A stretch of DNA of 64,000 nucleotides from Geminicoccaceae bacterium (GTDB taxonomy: Bacteria; Pseudomonadota; Alphaproteobacteria; Geminicoccales; Geminicoccaceae): NCBI GenBank assembly GCA_020638465.1, contig JACKIM010000002.1, positions 620,001-684,000 on the forward strand, given 5' to 3'. Each line of letters begins with the position of its first letter. The first letter of the stretch is position 1. A program made the position numbers and the translations under genes. The notes under the pieces are model-generated. The model was not told the DNA's origin. It was given only the letters and a program-made list of their open reading frames with translations, and did not search any database. Shown here piece by piece: positions 49,176-58,063 of this stretch.

Positions 49176-50702
49176 ATGCTTGACAAGGTTTTCACACCTC
49201 ATGGACGTCATCTGGTTTCGGGCGAATGGGTCGGTGGTGGGGCGACGTTTTCCTCGGAGCCGGCGCACGGGGACGCACATGACTTCTCCGTTGGTACGGT
49301 GGATCTGGTGGATCGTGCGGTTCAAGGCGCGGAAGAGGCATTCTGGTCATATGGCTATTCATCGCGCGAGGATCGTGCGGCCTTCCTGAACATCATTGCC
49401 GACGAGATCGAGGCACGGGGTGACCAGATCACCGCGATCGGCAGTTCGGAGACTGGCTTGCCGGAAGCCCGGCTGCAGGGCGAGAGGGCCCGCACGACCG
49501 GTCAGCTCCGGCTCTTTGCCGATTATATTCTCAAGGGCGACTATCTCGACCGCCGCCACGACCCGGCGTTGCCCGACCGTCAGCCGCTACCGCGACCGGA
49601 TATCAAGCTCGTCGAGCGCCCCATCGGTCCGGTGGCTGTCTTCGGAGCCTCGAACTTCCCGCTCGCCTTCTCGACCGCCGGAGGTGACACGGCGGCAGCG
49701 CTTGCCGCTGGCTGCCCGGTCGTGGTGAAGGGGCATTCCGCCCATCCTGGCACGAGCGAGGTCATGGCGGAGGCTGTGCATGCCGCGATCAAGTCCTGCG
49801 GTATTCATCCCGGGACCTTCTCCCTCATTCAAGGGGGGCGGCGTGACGTGGGCACTGCCCTCGTCACTCATCGCTTGATACGGGCCGTGGGTTTCACGGG
49901 CTCGCTTGCTGGAGGGCGCGCGCTTTTCGATCTATGTGCGGGCCGCCCGGATCCCATTCCGTTCTTCGGGGAATTGGGGAGCGTCAATCCGATGTTCCTG
50001 CTGCCGGGCGCACTAGCTGCGCGGGGGGCGGAGATCGCCAGAGGCTGGGCTGGAAGCCTCACGATGGGTGCGGGCCAGTTCTGCACAAATCCCGGTATTG
50101 TCGTGGTCATAGAGGGGCCTGACGCGACAGCCTTCACCAAGGCTGCGACAGAGGCGCTGGATCCCACGTCTGGCCAGACCATGCTGACTGACGGCATCGC
50201 GTCTGCCTACCGGCAGGGGCGTGACCGCATTGCCGGAACCAGCGGCGTACAGGCGGTGCTGACCTCGACATGCGATCTTAGAACAGCCACGCCCTATCTT
50301 TTTGCCACGACCGGGGCAAACTGGCTTGCCAACCACGCGCTTGGGGAGGAGGTCTTCGGCCCCCTCGGCCTGATCGTGAGGGTGAAGGATGCAAACGAGA
50401 TGGAGGAAGTCGCCCGCAGTCTTGAAGGACAGCTGACCTGTACGCTGCATCTTGACGAGTCCGACACCGGTCTCGGCCAGCGCCTGATGCCCATTCTCGA
50501 GCGGAAAGCCGGCCGGGTACTCGCCAATGGCTTTCCGACTGGCGTCGAGGTCTGCAATGCGATGGTTCACGGAGGTCCTTATCCAGCCTCGACAAACTTC
50601 GGGCACACCTCCGTCGGAACGCTATCCATCCGTCGTTTCCTGCGGCCCGTGTCATTTCAGGACGTCCCCATGGCACTGCTGACAGAGGACTTGAAAGGGT
50701 GA
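49176..50702 (+). CDS. 2,5-dioxovalerate (alpha-ketoglutarate semialdehyde) dehydrogenase
   Basis: Starting at ATG 49176, it has 508 residues; ATGs slightly upstream are possible. The aldehyde dehydrogenase core has Asn160 (FGASNFPLAF), Glu266 (FFGELGSVNP) and Cys303 (GAGQFCTNPG). The segment AAALAAGCPVVVKGHSAHP is typical of the KGSADH group induced by sugar diacids. It oxidises 2-oxoglutarate semialdehyde to 2-oxoglutarate, the last step of the pathway. kdgD follows after 50 nt. Confidence 0.92.
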   Translation: MLDKVFTPHGRHLVSGEWVGGGATFSSEPAHGDAHDFSVGTVDLVDRAVQGAEEAFWSYGYSSREDRAAFLNIIADEIEARGDQITAIGSSETGLPEARLQGERARTTGQLRLFADYILKGDYLDRRHDPALPDRQPLPRPDIKLVERPIGPVAVFGASNFPLAFSTAGGDTAAALAAGCPVVVKGHSAHPGTSEVMAEAVHAAIKSCGIHPGTFSLIQGGRRDVGTALVTHRLIRAVGFTGSLAGGRALFDLCAGRPDPIPFFGELGSVNPMFLLPGALAARGAEIARGWAGSLTMGAGQFCTNPGIVVVIEGPDATAFTKAATEALDPTSGQTMLTDGIASAYRQGRDRIAGTSGVQAVLTSTCDLRTATPYLFATTGANWLANHALGEEVFGPLGLIVRVKDANEMEEVARSLEGQLTCTLHLDESDTGLGQRLMPILERKAGRVLANGFPTGVEVCNAMVHGGPYPASTNFGHTSVGTLSIRRFLRPVSFQDVPMALLTEDLKG

Positions 50703-50752
50703 CGATGCGGTGCCGCTTCGATGATCCTGACCGTTGAAAAGAAGACGATTCC

Positions 50753-51658
50753 ATGATTGCTCCAGACGAACTGCGTTCCATCATCCGTACCGGCCTCCTG
50801 TCTTTTCCAGTGACATCGTTCGACGAGAACGACACATTCGACCCAGAGGCATTCTCGGAACATCTCGAATGGCTTTCGACCTATCCGGTCGCGGGGCTCA
50901 TTGTCGCAGGTGGGACGGGAGAGCTTTTCTCGCTGACGCCTGCCGAGGTCGTGAACATCGTGAAGACCGCCAAGCAGGTGCAGCCCGACGCGCCGATCCT
51001 TGCCGGCTGTGGCTATGGCACGAAGCTTGCGTGCGAGATGGCACGCGGCATCGAGGCAGCGGGTGGTGACGGTATACTGCTTTTGCCGCACTACCTCATC
51101 AGTGCGCCACAGGACGGGATCGAGGCGCATATCCGCGCCGTCTGCCAGTCTACCAATATGGGCGTCATCGTCTACAACCGCGGCCAGAGCCGTGTGTCGG
51201 CCGAGACACTGGCGCGGTTGGCCGAAAGCTGCCGGAACCTCATCGGGTTTAAGGACGGTACCGGCGACATCGATGCAGTGCGGCGCATCACCATCGAGAA
51301 CGGTGACCGGCTGGCCTATATCGGCGGCATGCCGACGCATGAGCTTTTCGCTCAGGCCTTCCACGGAGCCGGGGTCGACACCTATTCGTCGGCTGTCTTC
51401 AATTTCGTTCCCCGAACGGCGTTGGAATTCCACAAGGCATTTCAGGCTCATGACGATGAAAAATGCGAGGCGATGCTGCGCGACTTCTACTATCCCTTCG
51501 CAAGGATCCGCGATCGCAAGGCCGGCTATGCCGTCTCGGCGATCAAGGCGGGCGTGGCGTTACGCGGCTTTCGGCCCGGCCCGGTGCGTTCGCCTCTTGT
51601 CGATCTGACGGAGGAGGAGCGAGCGATGATGGCCGATCTCATCAGGGATCGGTCGTGA
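50753..51658 (+). CDS. kdgD: 5-dehydro-4-deoxyglucarate dehydratase (KdgD)
   Basis: This 301-residue DHDPS-fold enzyme is of normal length. Lys167 in NLIGFKDGTGDI forms the Schiff base, Tyr141 (VIVYNRGQSR) is the catalytic Tyr, and AGGTGELFSLTPAE matches the family. It dehydrates and decarboxylates 5-keto-4-deoxyglucarate to 2-oxoglutarate semialdehyde, the substrate of the enzyme encoded just upstream. It is the last gene of the cluster. Confidence 0.94.
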   Translation: MIAPDELRSIIRTGLLSFPVTSFDENDTFDPEAFSEHLEWLSTYPVAGLIVAGGTGELFSLTPAEVVNIVKTAKQVQPDAPILAGCGYGTKLACEMARGIEAAGGDGILLLPHYLISAPQDGIEAHIRAVCQSTNMGVIVYNRGQSRVSAETLARLAESCRNLIGFKDGTGDIDAVRRITIENGDRLAYIGGMPTHELFAQAFHGAGVDTYSSAVFNFVPRTALEFHKAFQAHDDEKCEAMLRDFYYPFARIRDRKAGYAVSAIKAGVALRGFRPGPVRSPLVDLTEEERAMMADLIRDRS

Positions 51659-51717
51659 CGGTTTCTTGCCTGCCACTTTGTGACAGAGGCGAGTGGCCCA
51701 GTCTGAGAGGGACTGTT

Positions 51718-51736
51718 TCGTGGATTGAGTCCACGA
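51718..51736 (+). terminator. Weak hairpin after kdgD
   Basis: TCGTGGA and TCCACGA form a 7-bp stem with loop TTGAG, 60 nt past the kdgD stop. There is no T-run, so a terminator role is tentative. Confidence 0.3.
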
Positions 51737-51932
51737 TTCCATGCGTTATCGCCCGGCAACTTCAAACCGGATTTACGCGGTCGGCGATGGACATCACCCA
51801 TCCACGAGGTTAAACGGCAGGGCGGGTACAGGTTTCGGTCCTCCGATCTTTCGGGCCGCTACCGGTTTTTCTGTCAGCACACCGGAACGACCAAGTCAGG
51901 GCCGGCCGGTAAGGACTATCGAGGGAGAACGT

Positions 51933-54035
51933 ATGTCGGGGCTTGAGTGGTTCCTTTTCGTGGTCGTGGTGGGGTGTGGCTTTGCGGGGGTCGCGTATGG
52001 TGTGGTCACCCGCAATCTGGTGCTTGCGATGCCGGCTGGCAATCCGCGCATGCAGGAGATTGCCAGCGCCATCCAGGAGGGCGCGCGCGCTTACCTGAAC
52101 CGTCAGTACATGACGATTGCCGGCGTCGGCGTGGTCATTTTCCTGCTCTTGTCGGTCTTTCTCGGTATTCCGGTGGGTATCGGTTATCTGATCGGTGCCG
52201 TTCTGTCGGGCTGTGCCGGCTACATCGGCATGAATGTATCGGTGCAAGCCAATGTCCGCACCGCGCAGGCAGCAGCGGAATCGGGGCTTGCGAAGGGGCT
52301 TGACGTGGCGTTCAAGGCAGGCGCCGTCACCGGTATGCTGGTGGTGGCCCTGGGCCTTTTGGGCGTGGCCATCTACTACGGCGCCCTGCTGATCTTCGGT
52401 GCGGAACAGCGCACGATTCTCGAGGCCCTCGTGGGTCTTTCCTTCGGTGCTTCGCTGATTTCGATCTTCGCCCGTCTGGGTGGCGGCATCTTTACCAAGG
52501 GTGCTGATGTCGGTGCCGATCTGGTCGGAAAGGTCGAGGCCGGAATTCCGGAAGACGATCCACGCAATCCGGCCGTGATCGCTGACAATGTCGGTGACAA
52601 TGTCGGCGACTGTGCCGGCATGGCAGCCGACCTGTTCGAAACCTATGCGGTGACCGTTGTCGCAACCATGCTCCTGGGGGCGATCTTCTTCACCGGTGAG
52701 TCGTCCTCCACCCTTATGGTCTATCCTCTGATCATCGGCGGAATCTGCCTGATCGCATCCATCGTCGGCACTTACCTAGTCAAGCTGGGTTCCGACAACA
52801 ACATCATGAAGGCGCTCTACAAGGGGTTCTGGGCAGCTGCCGGCATTTCACTGGTGGCTCTCTTCCCCTTCACCGCACTGGTTCTCGGGATCGGAACCGA
52901 ATACACGACCAATACCGGTACGGTATTTACCGGCATGGACGCGTATTTCTGCACCATCGTCGGCCTTGCGGTTACCGGTGCGCTGATGTTCATCACCGAA
53001 TACTACACGGGCACGGAATATCGCCCGGTGAAGTCCATCGCTCAGGCGTCGACCACCGGCCACGGCACGAACGTGATCCAGGGGCTCGCCATCTCCATGG
53101 AAGCCTGCGCCATGCCGGTCCTCGTGATCTGTGCCGGTATCCTCATTGCCTATCTGCTGGCGGGGCTCTATGGGATTGCCATTGCGGCAACAACCATGCT
53201 GGCCCTGACGGGTCTCGTCGTCTCGCTCGACGCCTACGGTCCGGTCACTGACAATGCCGGTGGTATTGCGGAGATGGCCGAGCTTCCGGCCGAGGTGCGG
53301 GTCACGACGGATGCGCTGGATGCCGTTGGCAATACCACCAAGGCCGTGACCAAGGGGTATGCCATCGGATCGGCAGGTCTTGCCGCACTGGTGCTCTTCG
53401 CAGCTTATGTCGAGGATCTGCGGCACTACTTCCCCGATCTGAATATCAACTTCTCACTGAGCGATCCCTACGTTGTGGTCGGTCTCTTCATCGGCGGTCT
53501 TCTCCCCTACCTGTTCGGTGCCATGGGCATGCAGGCCGTGGGCCGGGCAGCCGGTTCGATTGTCGAGGAGGTACGCCGGCAGTTCCGCGAGAACAGCGGG
53601 ATCATGGCCGGTACGTCGAAGCCTGATTATGGCCGCGCCGTTGACCTTCTCACCAAGGCCGCCATCAAGGAAATGATCATTCCTTCGCTGCTGCCCGTTC
53701 TTGCTCCGGTGGTGGTCTATTTCGTCATCGCCGGTATCGCCGGTCAGGCGCAGGGCTTCACTACCCTGGGTGCGATGCTTCTGGGGACCATCGTCACAGG
53801 CATCTTCGTCGCCATCTCGATGACATCAGGTGGCGGTGCCTGGGACAACGCCAAGAAGCTCATTGAGGAAGGCCATCATGGCGGGAAGGGCTCGGAGGCG
53901 CACAAGGCGGCCGTTACCGGCGATACTGTCGGCGATCCCTACAAGGACACCGCCGGCCCAGCCGTCAATCCGATGATCAAGATCATCAATATTGTAGCCC
54001 TGATCATCCTGGCAGCGCTCAGCGTCGGCCACTGA
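51933..54035 (+). CDS. hppA: Proton-translocating pyrophosphatase, K+-independent
   Basis: From ATG 51933 (MSGLEWFLFVVVVGCGF), with GAGGGAGA upstream, it has 700 residues and about 16 membrane segments. The pyrophosphate site GIPEDDPRNPAVIADNVG followed by DNVGDCAGMAADLFETYAVT is intact. The Lys in GNTTKAVTKGYAIGSAG marks the K+-independent group; K+-dependent pumps have Ala there. It uses pyrophosphate to pump protons across the inner membrane. The longer open frame upstream is not translated in my view. A strong terminator follows. Confidence 0.96.
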   Translation: MSGLEWFLFVVVVGCGFAGVAYGVVTRNLVLAMPAGNPRMQEIASAIQEGARAYLNRQYMTIAGVGVVIFLLLSVFLGIPVGIGYLIGAVLSGCAGYIGMNVSVQANVRTAQAAAESGLAKGLDVAFKAGAVTGMLVVALGLLGVAIYYGALLIFGAEQRTILEALVGLSFGASLISIFARLGGGIFTKGADVGADLVGKVEAGIPEDDPRNPAVIADNVGDNVGDCAGMAADLFETYAVTVVATMLLGAIFFTGESSSTLMVYPLIIGGICLIASIVGTYLVKLGSDNNIMKALYKGFWAAAGISLVALFPFTALVLGIGTEYTTNTGTVFTGMDAYFCTIVGLAVTGALMFITEYYTGTEYRPVKSIAQASTTGHGTNVIQGLAISMEACAMPVLVICAGILIAYLLAGLYGIAIAATTMLALTGLVVSLDAYGPVTDNAGGIAEMAELPAEVRVTTDALDAVGNTTKAVTKGYAIGSAGLAALVLFAAYVEDLRHYFPDLNINFSLSDPYVVVGLFIGGLLPYLFGAMGMQAVGRAAGSIVEEVRRQFRENSGIMAGTSKPDYGRAVDLLTKAAIKEMIIPSLLPVLAPVVVYFVIAGIAGQAQGFTTLGAMLLGTIVTGIFVAISMTSGGGAWDNAKKLIEEGHHGGKGSEAHKAAVTGDTVGDPYKDTAGPAVNPMIKIINIVALIILAALSVGH

Positions 54036-54065
54036 TCGGGAAATACGGCAGGTTGCCAAGTGGAG

Positions 54066-54095
54066 AAAGGCCCGGTCGATGAGGACCGGGCCTTT
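54066..54095 (+). terminator. Rho-independent terminator after hppA
   Basis: AAAGGCCCGGTC (54066-54077) pairs perfectly with 54084-54095 around a 6-nt loop, and the 3' arm ends in a T4 run (54093-54096). It lies 31 nt after the hppA stop and could also end bamE transcripts from the other side, because the A-run on the 5' side serves as a T-run there. Confidence 0.85.
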
Positions 54096-54151
54096 TCGCA
54101 TATCCACGATCGGACAAGGTCATTCATCACCGTGGAGAAGATGGCAAATGG

Positions 54152-54667
54152 TCAATTGCCGCCAACCGGTCCATCACGATCGCTGAAACGACCGATATTG
54201 CCGACCAGCTGTTCGACAAGGGAAAGTTCCTTGCCCAGCGTGCGCGTCTCGTCCGACGACGGTACCACGTCGACGGCATCATCGAGGGTGCGTTGATCGA
54301 TGCGGTTGACGATACCCCGCTCATCGAAGGCGATGACCACCACATCCTGTGCCGTGATTTCCGATTGGTAGAATGATTCCTGTTCCGTAGTCTGGGAAAC
54401 ATAATACCAGTCATTGTCATCGAACGTACCAATGGACGAAGGCGACCCCATGACCCGCAGCACCTCCTCCTTCGAGGTCTCGCCCGGGACGACTTCCGTA
54501 AGCAATTGCCGGTCGAGCCGATAGCCATGCAGCTTGACCGTGGGCGTACATGCCGTCATCACCACCGCCAGGGAAAGGGCGATGCCCGCATGGCGGAGAA
54601 AGGCCACGCGCCGGCTATTTCCCGCTGTCGAAACTGGACCAACGTCTCGGTGGAGCAAGTTGTGCAT
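54152..54667 (-). CDS. bamE: Outer-membrane assembly factor BamE
   Basis: This 171-residue SmpA/OmlA lipoprotein has a lipobox (VVMTAC) after a rather long N-terminus; a GTG about 20 codons in may be the true start. The BamE core is clear: TEVVPGETSKEEVLRVMGSP, then DDNDWYYVSQTTEQESFYQ. BamE stabilises the BAM complex that folds outer-membrane proteins. It diverges from the cytochrome bc1 chaperone gene, the usual alphaproteobacterial neighbour. Confidence 0.93.
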   Translation of the reverse strand: MHNLLHRDVGPVSTAGNSRRVAFLRHAGIALSLAVVMTACTPTVKLHGYRLDRQLLTEVVPGETSKEEVLRVMGSPSSIGTFDDNDWYYVSQTTEQESFYQSEITAQDVVVIAFDERGIVNRIDQRTLDDAVDVVPSSDETRTLGKELSLVEQLVGNIGRFSDRDGPVGGN

Positions 54668-54712
54668 CCTTTATCTGCCAGGATTGATCGCGCGTTAGCA
54701 CGGATGAGTTGA

Positions 54713-55261
54713 TTGAGACAAGCAGGGTGGTTTTACCGGTTCTGGAGCAAGCACAGGGACCGCACGAGGTTGCGCGACTGCGCGGCTCGATTATACACTG
54801 ATGTCGTGCGTGAAGCACGACGTTCGTTTTTCTATTCGCACCTTGGTGTACCTGATACAAGTGATGGCCGGCTTGAGATGATCATGATCACCGCCGCTTT
54901 GGTCATTCGTCGGCTGAAACGCGATGGCGCAAGGGGTGAAGAACTCGCGCAGGCGCTGTTCGACCTGATGTTTGCCGATATCGATCGCAATTTTCGCGAG
55001 CAGGGTGTTGGCGACCTTTCCGTGGGTAAGCACGTGAAAAGGGCGGCTGCCACATTCATCGCGCAGACAGCACATCTCGAAATGGCACTTGCCAATGAAG
55101 ATATGGTAGCACTCACGGCGACGATCCGGAGAAATATCGCTACCACGAACGACATGGCTGGGGTTGCCCGGGCAGTGATCGATTATGATTCAAAATTGAA
55201 CGAGTGGCCATTCGGACAACTTGAAATGGGAACTCTTCCCGAGCAAAGGCAAAGTGATTGA
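54713..55261 (+). CDS. Ubiquinol-cytochrome c chaperone (CBP3/UQCC1 family)
   Basis: This 182-residue protein begins at TTG 54713, as no in-frame ATG precedes the conserved part; GGATGA lies upstream. Family features are ARLYTDVVREARRSFFYSHLGVPDTSDGRLEM and LFDLMFADIDRNFREQGVGDLSVGKHVKR. It aids assembly of cytochrome b in the bc1 complex. It sits between bamE and DUF177, the standard alphaproteobacterial setting. Confidence 0.9.
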   Translation: MRQAGWFYRFWSKHRDRTRLRDCAARLYTDVVREARRSFFYSHLGVPDTSDGRLEMIMITAALVIRRLKRDGARGEELAQALFDLMFADIDRNFREQGVGDLSVGKHVKRAAATFIAQTAHLEMALANEDMVALTATIRRNIATTNDMAGVARAVIDYDSKLNEWPFGQLEMGTLPEQRQSD

Positions 55262-55439
55262 CCCGGTTGAGGCGAATGCCTAACGGTCTTTCCCAAAGTG
55301 CGAAAAGGGCGAAGAACATGACGGGTGCGATACCAGGTCGCTTCTGTTCGCCGGTTGCGGGCAGGCAAAGCTGCATTGTGGTCGCTTCAAGGTGGTTTTG
55401 CGATGATGCCATGGCAGGCTTGAGCGGAGTCGGCCGGAA

Positions 55440-55982
55440 ATGAATGAACTGACGCGACTGGCTTCACTTGAGGATTTGCCGGTAGCTGGGCGAACGATGG
55501 AGATTTTCGCCGATCCGGTCGAACGGGCTTCAATCGCCCGCAGGCTCGACCTTGCCGGTCTGGGCCGGTTCGAAGCCCGCTTGCATCTCTCGCACGGTCC
55601 CCGAGAGGGTATCGTCATCCTGCGAGGTAATCTCGAGATCGACGCCACCCAGACCTGTGTGGTCACGCTCGATCCCGTGGCGATGATCATGGAGATTCCG
55701 ATTGAACGCTATTTCAGCCTCTGCGGTCGTTCGGACGACGATGGAGACCATGCCGGGGAGGATGAAGAGATCGTTGTAGGCATTGACAATGAGGAGCCCG
55801 AACCCTTGGTCAACGGCCTGCTCGATGTGGGTGAGATAGCCGTCGAGGAACTTTCCCTTTCACTCGATCCCTATCCCCGCTCGCCGGGCGCCGATGAGAT
55901 GATGCGGAGGTTTCAGGAAGACAATATTGATCCGAACGGCCCGTTTGCCAGGCTGCGCAGCTTGCGTGACGGCGGGCACTGA
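55440..55982 (+). CDS. yceD: DUF177/YceD protein (23S rRNA accumulation)
   Basis: This 180-residue acidic protein has the YceD pattern: LHLSHGPREGIVILRGNLEIDATQTCVVTLDPV, then VDVGEIAVEELSLSLDPYPRSPGA-type ending. In the common arrangement rpmF lies between yceD and plsX; here it is missing and plsX starts 4 nt after this gene, as in many alphaproteobacteria. It supports ribosomal RNA accumulation and membrane lipid gene coupling. Confidence 0.9.
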   Translation: MNELTRLASLEDLPVAGRTMEIFADPVERASIARRLDLAGLGRFEARLHLSHGPREGIVILRGNLEIDATQTCVVTLDPVAMIMEIPIERYFSLCGRSDDDGDHAGEDEEIVVGIDNEEPEPLVNGLLDVGEIAVEELSLSLDPYPRSPGADEMMRRFQEDNIDPNGPFARLRSLRDGGH

Positions 55983-55986
55983 ACGG

Positions 55987-57027
55987 ATGAGCCTGATCAT
56001 AGCCCTGGATGCCATGGGTGGCGACGATGCCCCGCAGATGGTGATCGATGGAGCGGCCCTGGCCCATCAGCGCGAACCGGATATCCGGTTCCTCCTCGTT
56101 GGTGACGAGCGCAGGCTGAAGCCTATGCTCGACCAGCATGCCGAACTGAGGTCCGTGTGCGAGTTGTTGCACACGGAGGAATATGTCGCCGGCGATGCCA
56201 AGCCCAGCGTCGCCCTGCGACAGGGGCGCAACAGTTCGATGCGTCTGGCTATCGATGCGGTGCGTGATGGCAAGGCTGCGGCGACGGTGTCGGCTGGTAA
56301 TACCGGTGCACTCATGGCCATGGCCAAGGTTGTGCTGCGTACCCTGCCATCCATCGACCGCCCGGCCATTGCGTCGGTCCTGCCGTCGCGGCAGCGGCCC
56401 GTGGTGATGCTCGATCTGGGGGCCAATGTCGATTGCAGTGCCGAAAACCTGCTCCAGTTCGCTGTAATGGGGGAAGTGTATGCACGGGCAGTGCTGGATA
56501 TCGAAAAACCGAGAATTGCCCTGCTCAATGTCGGAACCGAAGAGGTCAAGGGGGACAATGTGGTGCGTGAGGCCGCGGCACTTCTTCGAGACAGTGGCCT
56601 CGATATCGATTATGCGGGCTTCGTCGAGGGGAACGACGTGATCGACGGTACGGTCGATGTGATCGTTACCGACGGTTTTACAGGCAATGTGGCACTCAAG
56701 ATCGCGGAAGGCACCGCCTCACTGTATGCAGGTGCCCTGCGCGATGCATTTCGAAGTTCTCTCGGTGGCAAGGTCGCTTATTTGTTCGGGCGCAGGGCGC
56801 TGCGCCGCCTGCGCGCAAAATTCGACCCCAGGCTTTACAATGGAGCCATGTTCCTCGGTGTGAACGGTGTTGTGGTCAAGAGCCACGGTGGTACCGACGC
56901 CGTTGGATTCGCCACGGCGATCAAGGCCGCGGCCGATATTGCCCGGCGGGGAACGAATGAGCGCATTATCGAGGAGATGAGCGCACTCGTCTCGGAGTCC
57001 AATTCTGCGGATGCTGCTGCACGGTGA
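55987..57027 (+). CDS. plsX: Phosphate acyltransferase PlsX
   Basis: From ATG 55987 (MSLIIALDAMGGDDAP) it has 346 residues, the normal length. ALDAMGGDDAP, then AVRDGKAAATVSAGNTGALMAMA, and VTDGFTGNVALKIAEG are family hallmarks. It makes acyl-phosphate from acyl-ACP for phospholipid synthesis. The stop overlaps the GTG start of fabH. Confidence 0.96.
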   Translation: MSLIIALDAMGGDDAPQMVIDGAALAHQREPDIRFLLVGDERRLKPMLDQHAELRSVCELLHTEEYVAGDAKPSVALRQGRNSSMRLAIDAVRDGKAAATVSAGNTGALMAMAKVVLRTLPSIDRPAIASVLPSRQRPVVMLDLGANVDCSAENLLQFAVMGEVYARAVLDIEKPRIALLNVGTEEVKGDNVVREAAALLRDSGLDIDYAGFVEGNDVIDGTVDVIVTDGFTGNVALKIAEGTASLYAGALRDAFRSSLGGKVAYLFGRRALRRLRAKFDPRLYNGAMFLGVNGVVVKSHGGTDAVGFATAIKAAADIARRGTNERIIEEMSALVSESNSADAAAR

Positions 57028-57995
57028 GCCAGACAACCCGTTCCCTTCTGCGTTCGGTCGCGTCCTACCTGCCCGATCGGGTGTTGACCAATGACGAACT
57101 TTCGAAAACTCTCGATACTTCGGACAGCTGGATTCGCGAACGTACCGGCATTGCCCAGCGGCATGTTGCGGCCGAGGGCGAACTGACCTCGGATCTTGCG
57201 ACGAATGCCGCCCGCGAAGCGTTGCGGCGCGCCGGTGTTCAGGTTGGTGCCGTCGACCTGATCATCGTGGCCACCGCCACTCCTGACCATACCTTCCCGG
57301 CGACGGCAACGGCGGTCATGCGCAAACTCGGGGTAGGACCATGCATGGCGTTTGACGTGCAGGCGGTCTGTGCCGGCTTTGCCTATGCCCTGATGCTCGC
57401 GGACAGCCTGATCCGTACGCGACAGGTTCATCTTGCCGTCGTAATCGGTGCGGAGACCTTCTCGCGCATCCTCGATTGGAAAGACCGCGGTACCTGCGTA
57501 TTGTTTGGCGATGGCGCTGGTGCCGTGGTGCTCACCGCTGACTCTGCCAGCGACGATGCGGGCATTCTTGCCTGTACGGCGTCGGCCGACGGGCGTTACT
57601 ACGATGAACTCTATGTCGACGGCGGTCCATCATCCACAGGTACTGCCGGTCACCTGCGCATGAACGGACGCGAGGTTTTCCGCCATGCCGTTGGCCGCCT
57701 TGCCGGTGCGGCCAGCGAGGTCCTGCAACAGGCGGGGCTCACCATTGCCGATGTCGACTGGCTTGTTCCGCATCAGGCCAATATCCGCATCATCGAGGCG
57801 GTGGGCAAGCGATTGGGGCTGGCCGATGGAAAGACGGTCGTCACGGTGGAAAGACATGGGAATACCTCGGCCGCATCCATCCCTCTGGCTCTCGATACCG
57901 CGTGCAGCGATGGACGAATCGGAAATGGTGATCTCGTGCTGATGAACGCCATGGGTGGCGGTTTTGCCTGGGGGGCTGTCCTGGCCCGCATGTGA
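57024..57995 (+). CDS. fabH: 3-oxoacyl-ACP synthase III (FabH)
   Basis: This 323-residue enzyme begins at GTG 57024, overlapping the plsX stop as GTGA. Cys116 (VQAVCAGFAYA), His in WLVPHQANIRI and Asn in ERHGNTSAASIP form the catalytic triad. It starts fatty-acid synthesis from acetyl-CoA and malonyl-ACP. In many alphaproteobacteria ihfA and a MerR-like gene follow; here they do not. Confidence 0.96.
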   Translation: MSQTTRSLLRSVASYLPDRVLTNDELSKTLDTSDSWIRERTGIAQRHVAAEGELTSDLATNAAREALRRAGVQVGAVDLIIVATATPDHTFPATATAVMRKLGVGPCMAFDVQAVCAGFAYALMLADSLIRTRQVHLAVVIGAETFSRILDWKDRGTCVLFGDGAGAVVLTADSASDDAGILACTASADGRYYDELYVDGGPSSTGTAGHLRMNGREVFRHAVGRLAGAASEVLQQAGLTIADVDWLVPHQANIRIIEAVGKRLGLADGKTVVTVERHGNTSAASIPLALDTACSDGRIGNGDLVLMNAMGGGFAWGAVLARM

Positions 57996-58000
57996 GGCCA

Positions 58001-58016
58001 AACCGGACATCCGGTT
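58001..58016. terminator. Candidate terminator between convergent genes
   Basis: AACCGG and CCGGTT pair around ACAT just past the fabH stop, followed by several T-rich bases (about 58030-58045). It is short, so the call is tentative. Confidence 0.35.
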
Positions 58017-58063
58017 CCAAACGGTCGATGTGGTTTTGTGGTTTTCCGACTGTTGGCAATCCG